From assembly GCF_900177535.1 (NCBI RefSeq), contig NZ_FXAJ01000001.1:682001-746000 (forward strand): 64,000 bases of DNA, written 5' to 3'. The position numbers and the translations under genes were made by a program. Positions 36,132 to 45,316 of the stretch are shown here, one piece after another (the first letter of the stretch is position 1; each line of letters starts with the position of its first letter). The stretch is from Priestia filamentosa (GTDB lineage: Bacteria; Bacillota; Bacilli; Bacillales; Bacillaceae_H). The notes beneath the pieces are model-generated. The model had not been told where the DNA came from, ran no database searches, and was given only the letters and a program-made list of their open reading frames with translations.

Positions 36132-37130
36132 TTGTCAAATGAAGTATTATCTCAAAGTGAAATAGATGCCCTACTTTCAGCTATTTCAGCTGGTGAGATG
36201 GATGCGGAACAACTTCGCAAAGAAGATCGTGCTAAAAAAGTAAAAGTATATGATTTCAAACGAGCGCTTCGCTTTTCAAAAGATCAAATTCGAAGCTTAA
36301 CGCGCATTCACGAAAACTTTGCTCGCCTTTTAACAACGCATCTTTCAGCACAGCTACGTACATATGTACAAATTTCAGTAGCATCTGTTGATCAAATTCC
36401 ATATGAAGAATTTATACGGTCAATCCCTAATATGACATTTTTGAACATTATTGAAGTTCCTCCTCTTGCTGGGAGAGTGCTTTTTGAATTAAATCCACAG
36501 GTTGCCTATGCAATGCTTGATAGACGTTTAGGTGGGACGGGCTCTAGTGTAAACAAAGTTGACACACTAACAGAAATTGAAACAAAGTTAATTACAGATC
36601 TTGTAGAGAAATCGCTAGATTCATTTGAAGAAGCTTGGAGCAGCGTGGCTAAAATGAAACCACAGCTTTCTGATTTTGAAGTAAACCCTCAATTCCTTCA
36701 AATGGTTTCTCCGAATGAAACAGTTGTCGTTGTTTCGCTTACAACTCAAATTGGGGATGTAAAGGGAATGATTAACATTTGTTTACCACACGTTGTACTT
36801 GAACCTATCGTCTCAAAGCTTTCCATGCACTATTGGATGCAGTCAACAAAAAAAGAGCCAACTTCTGAAGAAACAGAGCTCCTAAAAAAACGTGTGTATA
36901 CCGCAGAGCTTCCTATTGTAGCAGAGCTCGGTCGAGCGAAAATTACAATTGAAGACTTTTTATCACTTGGAAATGAAGATGTAATTTGTTTGGACCAATC
37001 GATTGGTCAACCGTTAACAATTAAAGTAAATCATATACCTAAATTTAAAGCGCAGGCAGGAAAAATAGGACGAAAAATGGCTGTGCAAGTTTTAGAAAAA
37101 TTGACGGGAGGGGAAAGTGATGAACAATGA
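36132..37130 (+). CDS. fliM: Flagellar motor switch protein FliM
   Basis: C-ring protein that binds phospho-CheY through its N-terminal peptide LSQSEIDALLSA (about residues 6-17) and reverses rotation. 332 residues: a CheC-like middle domain and a C-terminal SpoA domain (VELGRAKITIEDFL-like, seen as VAELGRAKITIEDFLSLGNED). Starts at TTG 36132 behind AAGGAGGTGGG. The 3' end overlaps fliY by 11 bases. Confidence 0.97.
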   Translation: MSNEVLSQSEIDALLSAISAGEMDAEQLRKEDRAKKVKVYDFKRALRFSKDQIRSLTRIHENFARLLTTHLSAQLRTYVQISVASVDQIPYEEFIRSIPNMTFLNIIEVPPLAGRVLFELNPQVAYAMLDRRLGGTGSSVNKVDTLTEIETKLITDLVEKSLDSFEEAWSSVAKMKPQLSDFEVNPQFLQMVSPNETVVVVSLTTQIGDVKGMINICLPHVVLEPIVSKLSMHYWMQSTKKEPTSEETELLKKRVYTAELPIVAELGRAKITIEDFLSLGNEDVICLDQSIGQPLTIKVNHIPKFKAQAGKIGRKMAVQVLEKLTGGESDEQ

Positions 37131-38286
37131 CAACATGCTTTCACAAGATGAAATAGATGCTCTCCTTCAGGGAAGTGACGATGACTATGAGAGCCTAGAG
37201 CAGGAAAACGTTGATCAGCTCTTAACAGAAGAGGAACGCGATATTTTAGGGGAAATTGGAAATATCTCTTTTGGGAGCTCTGCCACTACTTTGTCTACTT
37301 TATTAAATCAAAAAGTAGAGATTACAACACCTGGTATTTCCCTTATATATCATCATGATTTAGCAAAAGAATTTCCACATCCTTGTGTAGCTCTTCAAGT
37401 GGAGTATATAAACGGATTAAGCGGAGTGAACTTATTTATTATTTCCCAGAAGGATGCCACAATTATTGCTGATCTTATGCTTGGAGGAACAGGGAAAGAT
37501 GCTGCCCCTGAGCTAAACGATATCCAGACAAGTGCTGTTGAAGAAGCAATGAATCAGATGATGGGAACATCTGCGACATCTATGTCAAAAGTATTTCAGA
37601 AAAAGATAGATATTTCTCCTCCAAGTCTAGAGCTATTAAATATCATGGAAGGAGAAGGTACAAAAGTCGTACCACCAGAAGAAACGCTTGTAAAAGTGGC
37701 CTTCAAACTTAAAATTGGCGAGCTTATGGACTCAGACATTATGCAGCTTATGCCTCTTCGTGTTGCAAAGCAAATGGTTGGAAGTTTGATCCATCGAGAT
37801 ATGGCACATAAAAATGATTCAAATGAATCGATAAAAATAACAGAAGAAAAAATGGCAGAGGAACAGAAAATAATGAAGGATGAAAAACAATACTTTGATT
37901 ATGAGCAAGACCGTTCGATGAATACAGAAAAGCAAGATACTCCTTACGAGTCCCGTCCTTCGCAAACAGATGTTCAGCAGGCTACTTTTTCTGAATTTGA
38001 GCCATCTTCAATTCAAAAAACGGATACGAAAAACTTAGATATGTTATTGGATGTTCCTTTAGATGTAACAGTTGAGCTTGGAAGAACAAGAAGGTCTGTT
38101 AGAGAAATTTTAACTCTTTCATCAGGATCTATTATTGAGCTTGATAAATTAGCAGGTGAGCCTGTTGATATATTAGTAAATAACAAGCTTGTAGCTCAAG
38201 GCGAAGTTGTTGTTATTGATGAAAACTTTGGGGTGCGTGTTACAGATATCGTAAGTCAACGAGATCGTTTAAACAAATTAAGATAA
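37120..38286 (+). CDS. fliY: Flagellar motor switch phosphatase FliY
   Basis: Combines a FliM-like CheY-binding tip, a CheC-type phospho-CheY phosphatase and a FliN domain. 388 residues. The N-terminus has LSQDEIDALLQG. Both phosphatase centres are intact: Glu45/Asn48 with Pro71, and Glu142/Asn145. After a charged linker (about 230-300) comes the C-terminal SpoA domain VTVELGRTRRSVREILTL. ATG 37120 follows GGGAGGGG. With cheC missing from the operon, FliY is the only CheC-type phosphatase encoded in this window. Confidence 0.97.
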   Translation: MNNDNMLSQDEIDALLQGSDDDYESLEQENVDQLLTEEERDILGEIGNISFGSSATTLSTLLNQKVEITTPGISLIYHHDLAKEFPHPCVALQVEYINGLSGVNLFIISQKDATIIADLMLGGTGKDAAPELNDIQTSAVEEAMNQMMGTSATSMSKVFQKKIDISPPSLELLNIMEGEGTKVVPPEETLVKVAFKLKIGELMDSDIMQLMPLRVAKQMVGSLIHRDMAHKNDSNESIKITEEKMAEEQKIMKDEKQYFDYEQDRSMNTEKQDTPYESRPSQTDVQQATFSEFEPSSIQKTDTKNLDMLLDVPLDVTVELGRTRRSVREILTLSSGSIIELDKLAGEPVDILVNNKLVAQGEVVVIDENFGVRVTDIVSQRDRLNKLR

Positions 38287-38315
38287 GAAAATAAGATTGA
38301 TGAGGGGGCAAGGGA

Positions 38316-38678
38316 ATGTCGAAGCGGATTTTAGTTGTTGATGATGCTGCGTTTATGAGAATGATGATTAAAGATATTTTAACGAAGAATGACTACGAAG
38401 TTGTAGCTGAAGCTGCAGATGGACTGCAGGCTATTGAACAATATAAAGAGCATAAACCAGATCTTGTAACAATGGATATTACAATGCCTGAAATGGACGG
38501 CATTCACTCGCTGAAGGAAATTAAGAAAGTGAATCCAACTGCTAAGGTAATTATGTGCTCAGCAATGGGACAGCAAGCGATGGTTATCGATGCTATCCAA
38601 GCTGGTGCAAAGGACTTTATTGTTAAACCATTTCAAGCAGATCGAGTTATTGAAGCAATTTCTAAAACATTAGGATAA
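38316..38678 (+). CDS. cheY: Chemotaxis response regulator CheY
   Basis: Phosphorylated by CheA, it binds FliM/FliY to change motor direction. 120 residues, a complete receiver domain: acidic pair Asp9-Asp10, phospho-acceptor Asp54 in LVTMDITMPEMDGI, switch Ser/Thr region MCSAMGQQAM, and the final Lys in FIVKPFQ. ATG 38316 behind TGAGGGGGCAAGGG. Two dyad elements follow before fliZ. Confidence 0.98.
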   Translation: MSKRILVVDDAAFMRMMIKDILTKNDYEVVAEAADGLQAIEQYKEHKPDLVTMDITMPEMDGIHSLKEIKKVNPTAKVIMCSAMGQQAMVIDAIQAGAKDFIVKPFQADRVIEAISKTLG

Positions 38679-38685
38679 GATATGG

Positions 38686-38726
38686 AGCCAAGGTGTTCTC
38701 TGCACCTTGGCTATGAAATTTCATAG
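38686..38726 (+). other. Hairpin and adjoining palindrome between cheY and fliZ
   Basis: AGCCAAGGTG (38686-38695) pairs perfectly with CACCTTGGCT (38703-38712) across a 7-base loop, but no T-run follows. It is joined to a 16-base perfect palindrome, CTATGAAATTTCATAG (38711-38726), that runs up to the fliZ ribosome-binding site. An mRNA processing or stability element, or a partial terminator, is possible. Confidence 0.6.
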
Positions 38727-38738
38727 AAGAGGTGGCTT

Positions 38739-39368
38739 TTGTTGAAAGTGTTAAAAACGATAGCTGGTATTATTTGCGTGTTGTTTTTATTATCTCCATC
38801 CATAGCATTTGCAGCCAGCGAGCCATCTGTTAGTGATTGTCTAGAAAACAAGGAAAAGTGTGGGGAAACGGCTCAAACAACCAAAGATTCTAAAGATCAA
38901 AGTGAGAGCGCACATGATTTTGTGTCCGCTTGGGACTACGTCAAAGTAGTAATAGCTTTTATTTTTGTTATTGCTCTTTTATATGGAGTTTTAAAATTTG
39001 TAAACAAGCGGAACCATGGACTTCAAGCACATAAACTTGTTCAAAATTTAGGTGGAACAAACTTAGGAAACAATCGCTCTGTACAGGTGGTCAAAGTAGG
39101 AGAAAGAGTACTTGTGGTAGGAGTGGGACAAAACGTTGAACTTTTAACCCAAATTACGGATAACGAAGAAAGAGAAAAGCTTTTACGCGAATACAATGAG
39201 CTTGGAAGTAGCGAAACATATAAAACGCTTCTTCCTACTTTTTTGGAAAAACGCAAAAGAACACAAAAGGATTTTAAGACTGAATTTCAATCTCGTTTAC
39301 AAGAAATGAAAAATGAAAGATCGGAGCTTTTAAATAAGATGGAAAGGAAAAACGGCGACAATGAGTGA
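38739..39368 (+). CDS. fliZ: Flagellar biosynthetic protein FliZ/FliO
   Basis: FliO-type assembly factor of the export gate. 209 residues. An N-terminal signal-like segment (about 1-26) ends in a plausible cleavage site SIAFA-AS. A transmembrane helix lies at about 68-88. The cytoplasmic FliO domain contains the LGGTNLGNNRSVQVVKVGERVLVVGV pattern. Starts at TTG 38739 (or TTG 38742) behind AGAGGTGG. Its end overlaps fliP by 8 bases. Confidence 0.93.
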   Translation: MLKVLKTIAGIICVLFLLSPSIAFAASEPSVSDCLENKEKCGETAQTTKDSKDQSESAHDFVSAWDYVKVVIAFIFVIALLYGVLKFVNKRNHGLQAHKLVQNLGGTNLGNNRSVQVVKVGERVLVVGVGQNVELLTQITDNEEREKLLREYNELGSSETYKTLLPTFLEKRKRTQKDFKTEFQSRLQEMKNERSELLNKMERKNGDNE

Positions 39369-40029
39369 GTTTGTAAATCTTTTCACCACGACAGACACAG
39401 AATCTGTATCAACAACAATAAAACTGCTTTTGTTGCTGACCGTTTTTTCTTTAGCACCAGGCATTTTAATTTTAATGACGTGCTTTACAAGAGTTGTTGT
39501 TGTACTCGCTTTTTTAAGAACAGCACTTGGAACTCAGCAAACACCTCCAACGCAGGTGCTTATTGGGCTCGCTTTATTCATTAGCTTTTTTGTCATGGCA
39601 CCAACGTTTTCAGAAGTGAATAAAGAAGCGCTACAGCCATTATTTAACAACGAAATTAGTTTAGATGAGGCTTATGATAAAGCAGCACTGCCTATGAAGG
39701 AATTTATGACCAAGTACACAAGAGAGAAAGATCTTGCTCTTTTTTTAAACTATGAAGGAGCAGAAAAGCCTGAGTCGATGGAAGAAATTCCAATGCGTGC
39801 TCTTGTGCCTGCTTTTGCGATTAGCGAATTAAAGACGGCTTTTCAAATTGGTTTTATGATTTTTGTCCCGTTTTTAGTTATCGATATGATTGTCTCAAGC
39901 ATTTTGATGTCAATGGGGATGATGATGCTTCCGCCTGTCATGATTTCTTTACCATTTAAAATTTTACTTTTTGTTCTTGTAGATGGCTGGAACCTTGTTA
40001 TTAAATCCTTACTCTTAAGTTTTCAATAG
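39361..40029 (+). CDS. fliP: Flagellar export gate protein FliP
   Basis: Core pore subunit of the flagellar type III export gate. 222 residues with four membrane segments and the family blocks LAPGILILMTCFTRVVVVL, LRTALGTQQTPP and PFLVIDMIVSSILMSMGMMM. ATG 39361 lies inside the end of fliZ, indicating translational coupling. fliQ and fliR follow. Confidence 0.97.
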   Translation: MSEFVNLFTTTDTESVSTTIKLLLLLTVFSLAPGILILMTCFTRVVVVLAFLRTALGTQQTPPTQVLIGLALFISFFVMAPTFSEVNKEALQPLFNNEISLDEAYDKAALPMKEFMTKYTREKDLALFLNYEGAEKPESMEEIPMRALVPAFAISELKTAFQIGFMIFVPFLVIDMIVSSILMSMGMMMLPPVMISLPFKILLFVLVDGWNLVIKSLLLSFQ

Positions 40030-40038
40030 GTGGTTACT

Positions 40039-40308
40039 ATGAATAGTGAATTTATTATCTCGTTAGCAGAGCGCGGAATATGGACCATTCTTCTTGTAAG
40101 TGGACCATTGCTTTTACTCGCGCTCGTTGTTGGTTTGCTTGTTAGTATTTTTCAAGCAACAACACAAATTCAAGAGCAGACACTCGCTTTTATTCCCAAA
40201 ATTGTGGCCGTGTTCCTTGGAATGATTTTATTTGGCCCATGGATGCTGTCTACAATGGTTGAGTTTACATATCAACTTTTCAGTAACTTGCATCATTATA
40301 TAGGGTGA
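40039..40308 (+). CDS. fliQ: Flagellar export gate protein FliQ
   Basis: 89-residue gate subunit with two transmembrane helices and the motif LVVGLLVSIFQATTQIQEQT. ATG 40039 follows AGGTGG (40028-40033). The in-frame GTG at 40030 is within that site. Length equals the B. subtilis protein. Confidence 0.96.
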   Translation: MNSEFIISLAERGIWTILLVSGPLLLLALVVGLLVSIFQATTQIQEQTLAFIPKIVAVFLGMILFGPWMLSTMVEFTYQLFSNLHHYIG

Positions 40309-40313
40309 TTGAA

Positions 40314-41090
40314 ATGGAGCATTTACTTTCTATTCTCCCAACTTTTTTGCTAGTGCTTGTTCGCATATCAACGTTCTTTATTGTGGTTCCATTTTTCTCT
40401 TACAGGACGATTCCTTCATCGCACAAAATAGGATTTTCAGCTTTGCTCGCTATTGTATTAACAAGCACTATCGGAGCTGAAGCTATTCCAATTGACGGGC
40501 GATTTTTGCTTTTGAGTCTAAAGGAATGCATTGTTGGCATTAGTCTTGGTCTTATTGCTTATATTGCTTTTAGTGCTATTCAAACAGCAGGAAGTTTTAT
40601 TGATTTTCAAATGGGCTTTGCAATTGCTAGTGTTATTGACCCTCAGACAGGAGCTCAAAGTCCACTTGTTGGACAATACTTATCTATTTTTGCCATGTTA
40701 TTTTTATTATCAGTTGATGGTCATCATTTATTAATTAATGGTCTTTATGAAAGTTTTCAGCTTATGCCGCTTAGTCAACTATCACTTCACTTTGGAGAAG
40801 AGTCGTTTATTAAGACGGTCATTTATGGGTTTTCGTCTATGTTCGCTATTGCCCTTCAGTTATCGCTTCCGATTGTAGCTGCAATCTTCCTTGTTGATGT
40901 AGCTTTAGGGATAGTAGCCCGTACAGTACCACAGCTGAACATTTTTGTTGTTGGATTTCCTGTAAAGATTATGGTTACGTTTTTACTATTAATTATCGTC
41001 ATTGGCAGCTTGTTTTCAGTTATGAAGGAAGTGTTTGATTTAATGCTTGAAGTAATGATGCAGCTCGCAGATCGCCTAGGAGGGGAATAA
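40314..41090 (+). CDS. fliR: Flagellar export gate protein FliR
   Basis: Gate subunit that completes the FliP5Q4R1 pore. 258 residues, strongly hydrophobic with about six membrane segments; family blocks include GFAIASVIDPQTGAQSP and VGFPVKIMVTFLLLI. ATG 40314 has AGGGTGA five bases upstream, preferred to GTG 40305. The stop overlaps flhB by one base. Confidence 0.95.
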   Translation: MEHLLSILPTFLLVLVRISTFFIVVPFFSYRTIPSSHKIGFSALLAIVLTSTIGAEAIPIDGRFLLLSLKECIVGISLGLIAYIAFSAIQTAGSFIDFQMGFAIASVIDPQTGAQSPLVGQYLSIFAMLFLLSVDGHHLLINGLYESFQLMPLSQLSLHFGEESFIKTVIYGFSSMFAIALQLSLPIVAAIFLVDVALGIVARTVPQLNIFVVGFPVKIMVTFLLLIIVIGSLFSVMKEVFDLMLEVMMQLADRLGGE

Positions 41091-42166
41091 TGTTAAAGCT
41101 TGATCTCCAGTTTTTTGCGGGAGAAAAGACGGAAAAAGCGACTCCAAAGAAAAGGCAAGATTCAAGAAAAAAAGGACAAGTAGTCAAAAGTCAGGATATC
41201 AATGCAGCCTTTGTTTTCTTGTTTTTATTTCTTTATTTTTCGTTTGGAGCCAAGTTTATACTAGAACAGTTTTTAGATATTTTAGCAGAAGGATTCTCAC
41301 GTAATCTGCTCTTCGATATTACAGAACAAAACGTCATGAAAGTATTTATGGACCTTCTTCCTAAAATCGCATTCGCTGTTCTTCCTATTATGGCAGTGGC
41401 TCTTGTTGGCGGGCTTTTGACAAACTATGCTCAAATAGGGCTCTTGTTCTCTACTGAAACATTAAAATTTGATCTAAAAAAAATTAATCCCATTACGGGC
41501 GCTAAGCGAATTTTTGCCATGCGTGCCCTTGTGGAACTTTTTAAGTCTGTATTAAAAATTTTATGCATTGGGCTTGTCACTTTTTTTATTTTATGGGCGA
41601 ACTTAAAAGAAGTTCTTCTGTTAGCACAAAAAGGTGTTCAAGATGCTATGACGACAATTGGAAAACTTATTTTTCAAATGGGGATTGCAGCGTCACTTGT
41701 GCTGCTTTTTATTGCGATTTTGGATTATGTTTATCAGCGCTACGACTATGAAAAAAATATTCGAATGTCCAAGCAAGATATTAAAGACGAGCATAAAAAC
41801 ACGGAAGGAGACCCGCAGATTCGTTCAAAAATTAAGCAGAAACAGCGGGCAGTGGCCATGTCACGTATGATGCAAGATGTACCTACAGCAGATGTTATTA
41901 TTACAAATCCAACACACTATGCTGTTGCTTTAAAATACGATGAACAAAAAGCAGATGCGCCTTACATTGTGGCAAGCGGAGTTGATTTTGTTGCTCAAAA
42001 GATCAAAGGAGTTGCCGGACAACATGATATTACAATGATTGAAAATCGACCGCTTGCCAGAGGGTTATATGAGCAAGCTGAAGTAGGACAAGCCATTCCT
42101 GAAGAATTTTTTAAAGCAGTGGCTGAACTTTTAGCTTATGTATACCGGATTCAAAAAAGGATTTAG
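41090..42166 (+). CDS. flhB: Flagellar export switch protein FlhB
   Basis: Controls the change from rod/hook to filament export. 358 residues: N-terminal FFAGEKTEKATPKKRQDSR, four membrane helices, and a cytoplasmic domain that self-cleaves in NPTH at Asn273-Pro274. The tail ENRPLARGLYEQAEVGQAIPEEF is conserved and is the region resembled by YlqH. ATG 41090 overlaps the fliR stop by one base, behind AGGAGGGG. Confidence 0.97.
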   Translation: MLKLDLQFFAGEKTEKATPKKRQDSRKKGQVVKSQDINAAFVFLFLFLYFSFGAKFILEQFLDILAEGFSRNLLFDITEQNVMKVFMDLLPKIAFAVLPIMAVALVGGLLTNYAQIGLLFSTETLKFDLKKINPITGAKRIFAMRALVELFKSVLKILCIGLVTFFILWANLKEVLLLAQKGVQDAMTTIGKLIFQMGIAASLVLLFIAILDYVYQRYDYEKNIRMSKQDIKDEHKNTEGDPQIRSKIKQKQRAVAMSRMMQDVPTADVIITNPTHYAVALKYDEQKADAPYIVASGVDFVAQKIKGVAGQHDITMIENRPLARGLYEQAEVGQAIPEEFFKAVAELLAYVYRIQKRI

Positions 42167-42194
42167 TATTCTAAACGAAGGAGGAAAGAAAAAC

Positions 42195-44231
42195 GTGACA
42201 GCAAGAGATCTACCAATTATATTAGGCGTTGTTTTAATTATCGTTATGCTCGTTATTCCGCTTCCAACGTGGTTATTGAGTGTCCTGATCATGGTCAACA
42301 TTTCCCTTTCACTTCTTGTTCTCCTTATGGCGATGAATATGAGAGAGGCATTAGAAATGTCCGTGTTTCCATCACTTCTTCTTGTACTAACGCTTTTTCG
42401 GTTAGGTTTAAACGTTTCGACAACTCGTTCTATTTTAGGTCAAGGGGAAGCTGGGGGAGTAGTTGAAACGTTTGGGGATTTTGTTGTAGGGGGAAACCCT
42501 CTTGTTGGATTTGTTGTTTTTATCATCTTAATTATTATTCAATTTGTGGTTATTACAAAAGGATCGGAGCGTGTTTCCGAGGTAGCGGCCCGTTTTACAC
42601 TTGACGCGATGCCAGGGAAGCAAATGAGTATTGATGCTGACTTAAATGCTGGCATGATTTCGGAGCGTGAAGCTGTTGAACGCCGCGAAAAAATTCAGCG
42701 CGAAGCAGATTTTTATGGAGCAATGGATGGAGGAAGTAAGTTTGTAAAAGGAGATGCTATTGCAGGAGTGATTATTACAATCATTAATATTATCGTTGGA
42801 ATGATTGTGGGAATGATGCAGCTTGGCATGTCTCTTTCCGAAGCTTCGACAACGTATACGCTCTTAACCGTTGGGGACGGGCTTGTGAGTCAAATTCCTG
42901 CCTTAATGCTTTCCACAGCAACAGGAATTATTGTTACAAGAGCAGCGTCTGACGGAAACTTAAGTCAAGATATTACAAAGCAGCTTTTTAGGCTACCTCC
43001 TGTTTTGTATATTACAGGCGGCACGATTATTTTCTTGGGGCTCGTTACGCCGATAAGCGATGTATTAACACTTCCTCTCGGTGGATTGATTGCTTTTGGA
43101 GGATATATGATCTCAAAACAGCAGGGCAAGGAAGAAGAAACAGAAGATGAGCTTGCTCGTGAAGAAATGCAGCTTGATGAGATGAAAAGTCCTGAAAGTG
43201 TTGTGAGCTTATTAAATGTAGATCCAATTGAGTTTGAATTTGGCTATGGGTTGATTCCTCTTGCGGATACGAACCAAGGAGGCGATCTTCTAGATCGAGT
43301 TATTATGATTAGAAGACAGCTTGCACTTGAACTTGGTCTTGTAATCCCTGTTGTCAGAATAAGAGATAACATTCAACTACAACCAAATGAGTATCGCTTG
43401 AAAATAAAGGGGAACGAGCTTGCGAAAGGAGAGCTTCTTCTTGATCATTACTTGGCAATAAGTCCTGGTGAGGAAGAGGAAGGAATTGAAGGGATTGATA
43501 CAGTGGAGCCTGCCTTTGGCATGAAGGCAAAATGGGTAAATGAAGAGATGAAGGAAAGAGCGGAAATGTACGGTTACACAGTCGTTGATCCCCCTTCTGT
43601 TGTTTCAACACACATTACAGAAATCATTAGACAAAACGCTCATGAACTGCTTGGACGTCAAGAAACAAAACAGCTTATTGATCATGTGAAAGAAACATAT
43701 CCAATTTTAGTCGAAGAAATTACGCCTGCGATTTTAAGCGTTGGTGATATTCAAAAAGTACTTTCTAAACTACTGAAGGAGAACGTTTCTATTCGGAACT
43801 TGCCCGTTATTTTCGAAACGCTAGCAGATTACGGGAAAACTTCCTCAGATCCTGATTTGCTTACAGAGTATGTACGTCAATCACTATCTCGTCAAATTAC
43901 TTCTCAGCATTCAAATGAGAATAATGGGCTAAAGGTAATTACTCTGTCTGGAAAAGTGGAAAAAACAATGGCAGAAGGAGTACATCAAACAGAGCATGGA
44001 AACTATTTGTCACTTGATCCGACTGTTTCCCAAACAATCGTTCAAAATATTGCTCACGAAGTTGAACAGTCTTCACTTTACGAACATCATGCTGTTATTT
44101 TATGTTCACCAGCCGTTCGTATGTATGTACGTCAGCTTATTGAACGCTACATTCCCCAAATAGCGGTTCTATCGTATAACGAGCTTGAGCCCTCAGTTGA
44201 AGTGCAGAGTATTGGAGTGGTAAATATCTAA
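42195..44231 (+). CDS. flhA: Flagellar export gate protein FlhA
   Basis: Forms the nonameric cytoplasmic ring that docks substrates and chaperones and conducts protons. 678 residues. About eight N-terminal membrane helices; the FHIPEP block is present as DAMPGKQMSIDADLNAG. A large soluble C-terminal domain begins at about 330. GTG 42195 with GAAGGAGG upstream is chosen; the reading frame extends back to 42138 over the flhB end, but homologues begin near TARDLPIILG. The stop overlaps flhF by one base. Confidence 0.96.
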   Translation: MTARDLPIILGVVLIIVMLVIPLPTWLLSVLIMVNISLSLLVLLMAMNMREALEMSVFPSLLLVLTLFRLGLNVSTTRSILGQGEAGGVVETFGDFVVGGNPLVGFVVFIILIIIQFVVITKGSERVSEVAARFTLDAMPGKQMSIDADLNAGMISEREAVERREKIQREADFYGAMDGGSKFVKGDAIAGVIITIINIIVGMIVGMMQLGMSLSEASTTYTLLTVGDGLVSQIPALMLSTATGIIVTRAASDGNLSQDITKQLFRLPPVLYITGGTIIFLGLVTPISDVLTLPLGGLIAFGGYMISKQQGKEEETEDELAREEMQLDEMKSPESVVSLLNVDPIEFEFGYGLIPLADTNQGGDLLDRVIMIRRQLALELGLVIPVVRIRDNIQLQPNEYRLKIKGNELAKGELLLDHYLAISPGEEEEGIEGIDTVEPAFGMKAKWVNEEMKERAEMYGYTVVDPPSVVSTHITEIIRQNAHELLGRQETKQLIDHVKETYPILVEEITPAILSVGDIQKVLSKLLKENVSIRNLPVIFETLADYGKTSSDPDLLTEYVRQSLSRQITSQHSNENNGLKVITLSGKVEKTMAEGVHQTEHGNYLSLDPTVSQTIVQNIAHEVEQSSLYEHHAVILCSPAVRMYVRQLIERYIPQIAVLSYNELEPSVEVQSIGVVNI

Positions 44232-45316
44232 TGAAAGTAAAAAAGTATAGAGTTAAAACAATGAAAGAGGCGATGGACAGAATTCGCGGGGAACTTGGAA
44301 GAGAAGCGGTTATTTTAAACTCAAAAGCAGTGAAGACGGGCGGATTTCTCGGGCTTTTTAAAACTAAAAAGCTTGAGGTCATTGCTGCCGTTGAGAGAGG
44401 AATTCAATCTGCCACTTCCGTAAAAAAAAGAGAAGAGAAGCTAAAACAACAAGCTGCTCCATCTCTTCAATACGAAGAGCTTTTATTAGAAATTAAGTCA
44501 TTAAAGGAAGCTGTTTCGTCCTCTTCTGCGGAGAAAAAGTTTTCGAGCTACCCAGAGGCAGTCAAAGAAGTTTTTGTACATTTAGAGAATCAGGGAATAC
44601 AAGAATCAATTATAGATGAGATGATGCCATTGCTTCTTGAAAAGTATTTTCTTGGAGAAGCAAACGTAGTAAAGGAAGCAAAACATTATATAAAAGATCT
44701 TATGATCCCGCTTTATACCGAAAAAAAAGCTAAAAAATGTATTAATCTTGTAGGACCAACAGGAGTCGGGAAAACAACAACTCTTGCTAAACTTGCGGCA
44801 AAGTATATTTTACAAGATGGAAAAAGCGTTGCATTTATTACAACAGACACGTACAGAGTATCCGCCATATCGCAGCTGAAAACATATGCTGATATTTTAA
44901 ATGTTCCTCTTCTTGTTTGTTATAACAGAGGAGAATTTGAAAAAGCGCTCGAAAAATTTGTTTCTTATGACCATATCATTATCGATACAGCAGGACGAAA
45001 TTACAGAGATGAACAGTATGTAAAAGCATTGCAAAGCTTCATTCCCTTTCAAAATAATATGGATACCCATTTAGTCCTAGCCTTAACAGCAAAGCAAAAC
45101 GATATGGAACAGATTGTGTCTCGCTTTTCTTCATTGCCTATTCAGTCTTTTCTTTTCACAAAAAGTGATGAAACCTCGTCATTAGGAGCAATTATTAATA
45201 TGATGCACAAGTATAAAAAACCAGTTTACTATATAACAAATGGCCAAGATGTGCCTGATGATTTACTTTCGGTTACAGAAAATAATATTGCAAATTTTTT
45301 ATTTGAGGAAGAGTGA
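44231..45316 (+). CDS. flhF: Flagellar-placement GTPase FlhF
   Basis: SRP-type GTPase that helps position the basal bodies. 361 residues: a basic N-terminal B domain (KVKKYRVKTMKEAMDRIRGELG), then N and G domains with GPTGVGKT at 175-182 and IIDTAGR. The usual ATG 44231 overlaps the flhA stop. flhG, its GTPase activator, follows with a one-base overlap. Confidence 0.97.
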   Translation: MKVKKYRVKTMKEAMDRIRGELGREAVILNSKAVKTGGFLGLFKTKKLEVIAAVERGIQSATSVKKREEKLKQQAAPSLQYEELLLEIKSLKEAVSSSSAEKKFSSYPEAVKEVFVHLENQGIQESIIDEMMPLLLEKYFLGEANVVKEAKHYIKDLMIPLYTEKKAKKCINLVGPTGVGKTTTLAKLAAKYILQDGKSVAFITTDTYRVSAISQLKTYADILNVPLLVCYNRGEFEKALEKFVSYDHIIIDTAGRNYRDEQYVKALQSFIPFQNNMDTHLVLALTAKQNDMEQIVSRFSSLPIQSFLFTKSDETSSLGAIINMMHKYKKPVYYITNGQDVPDDLLSVTENNIANFLFEEE

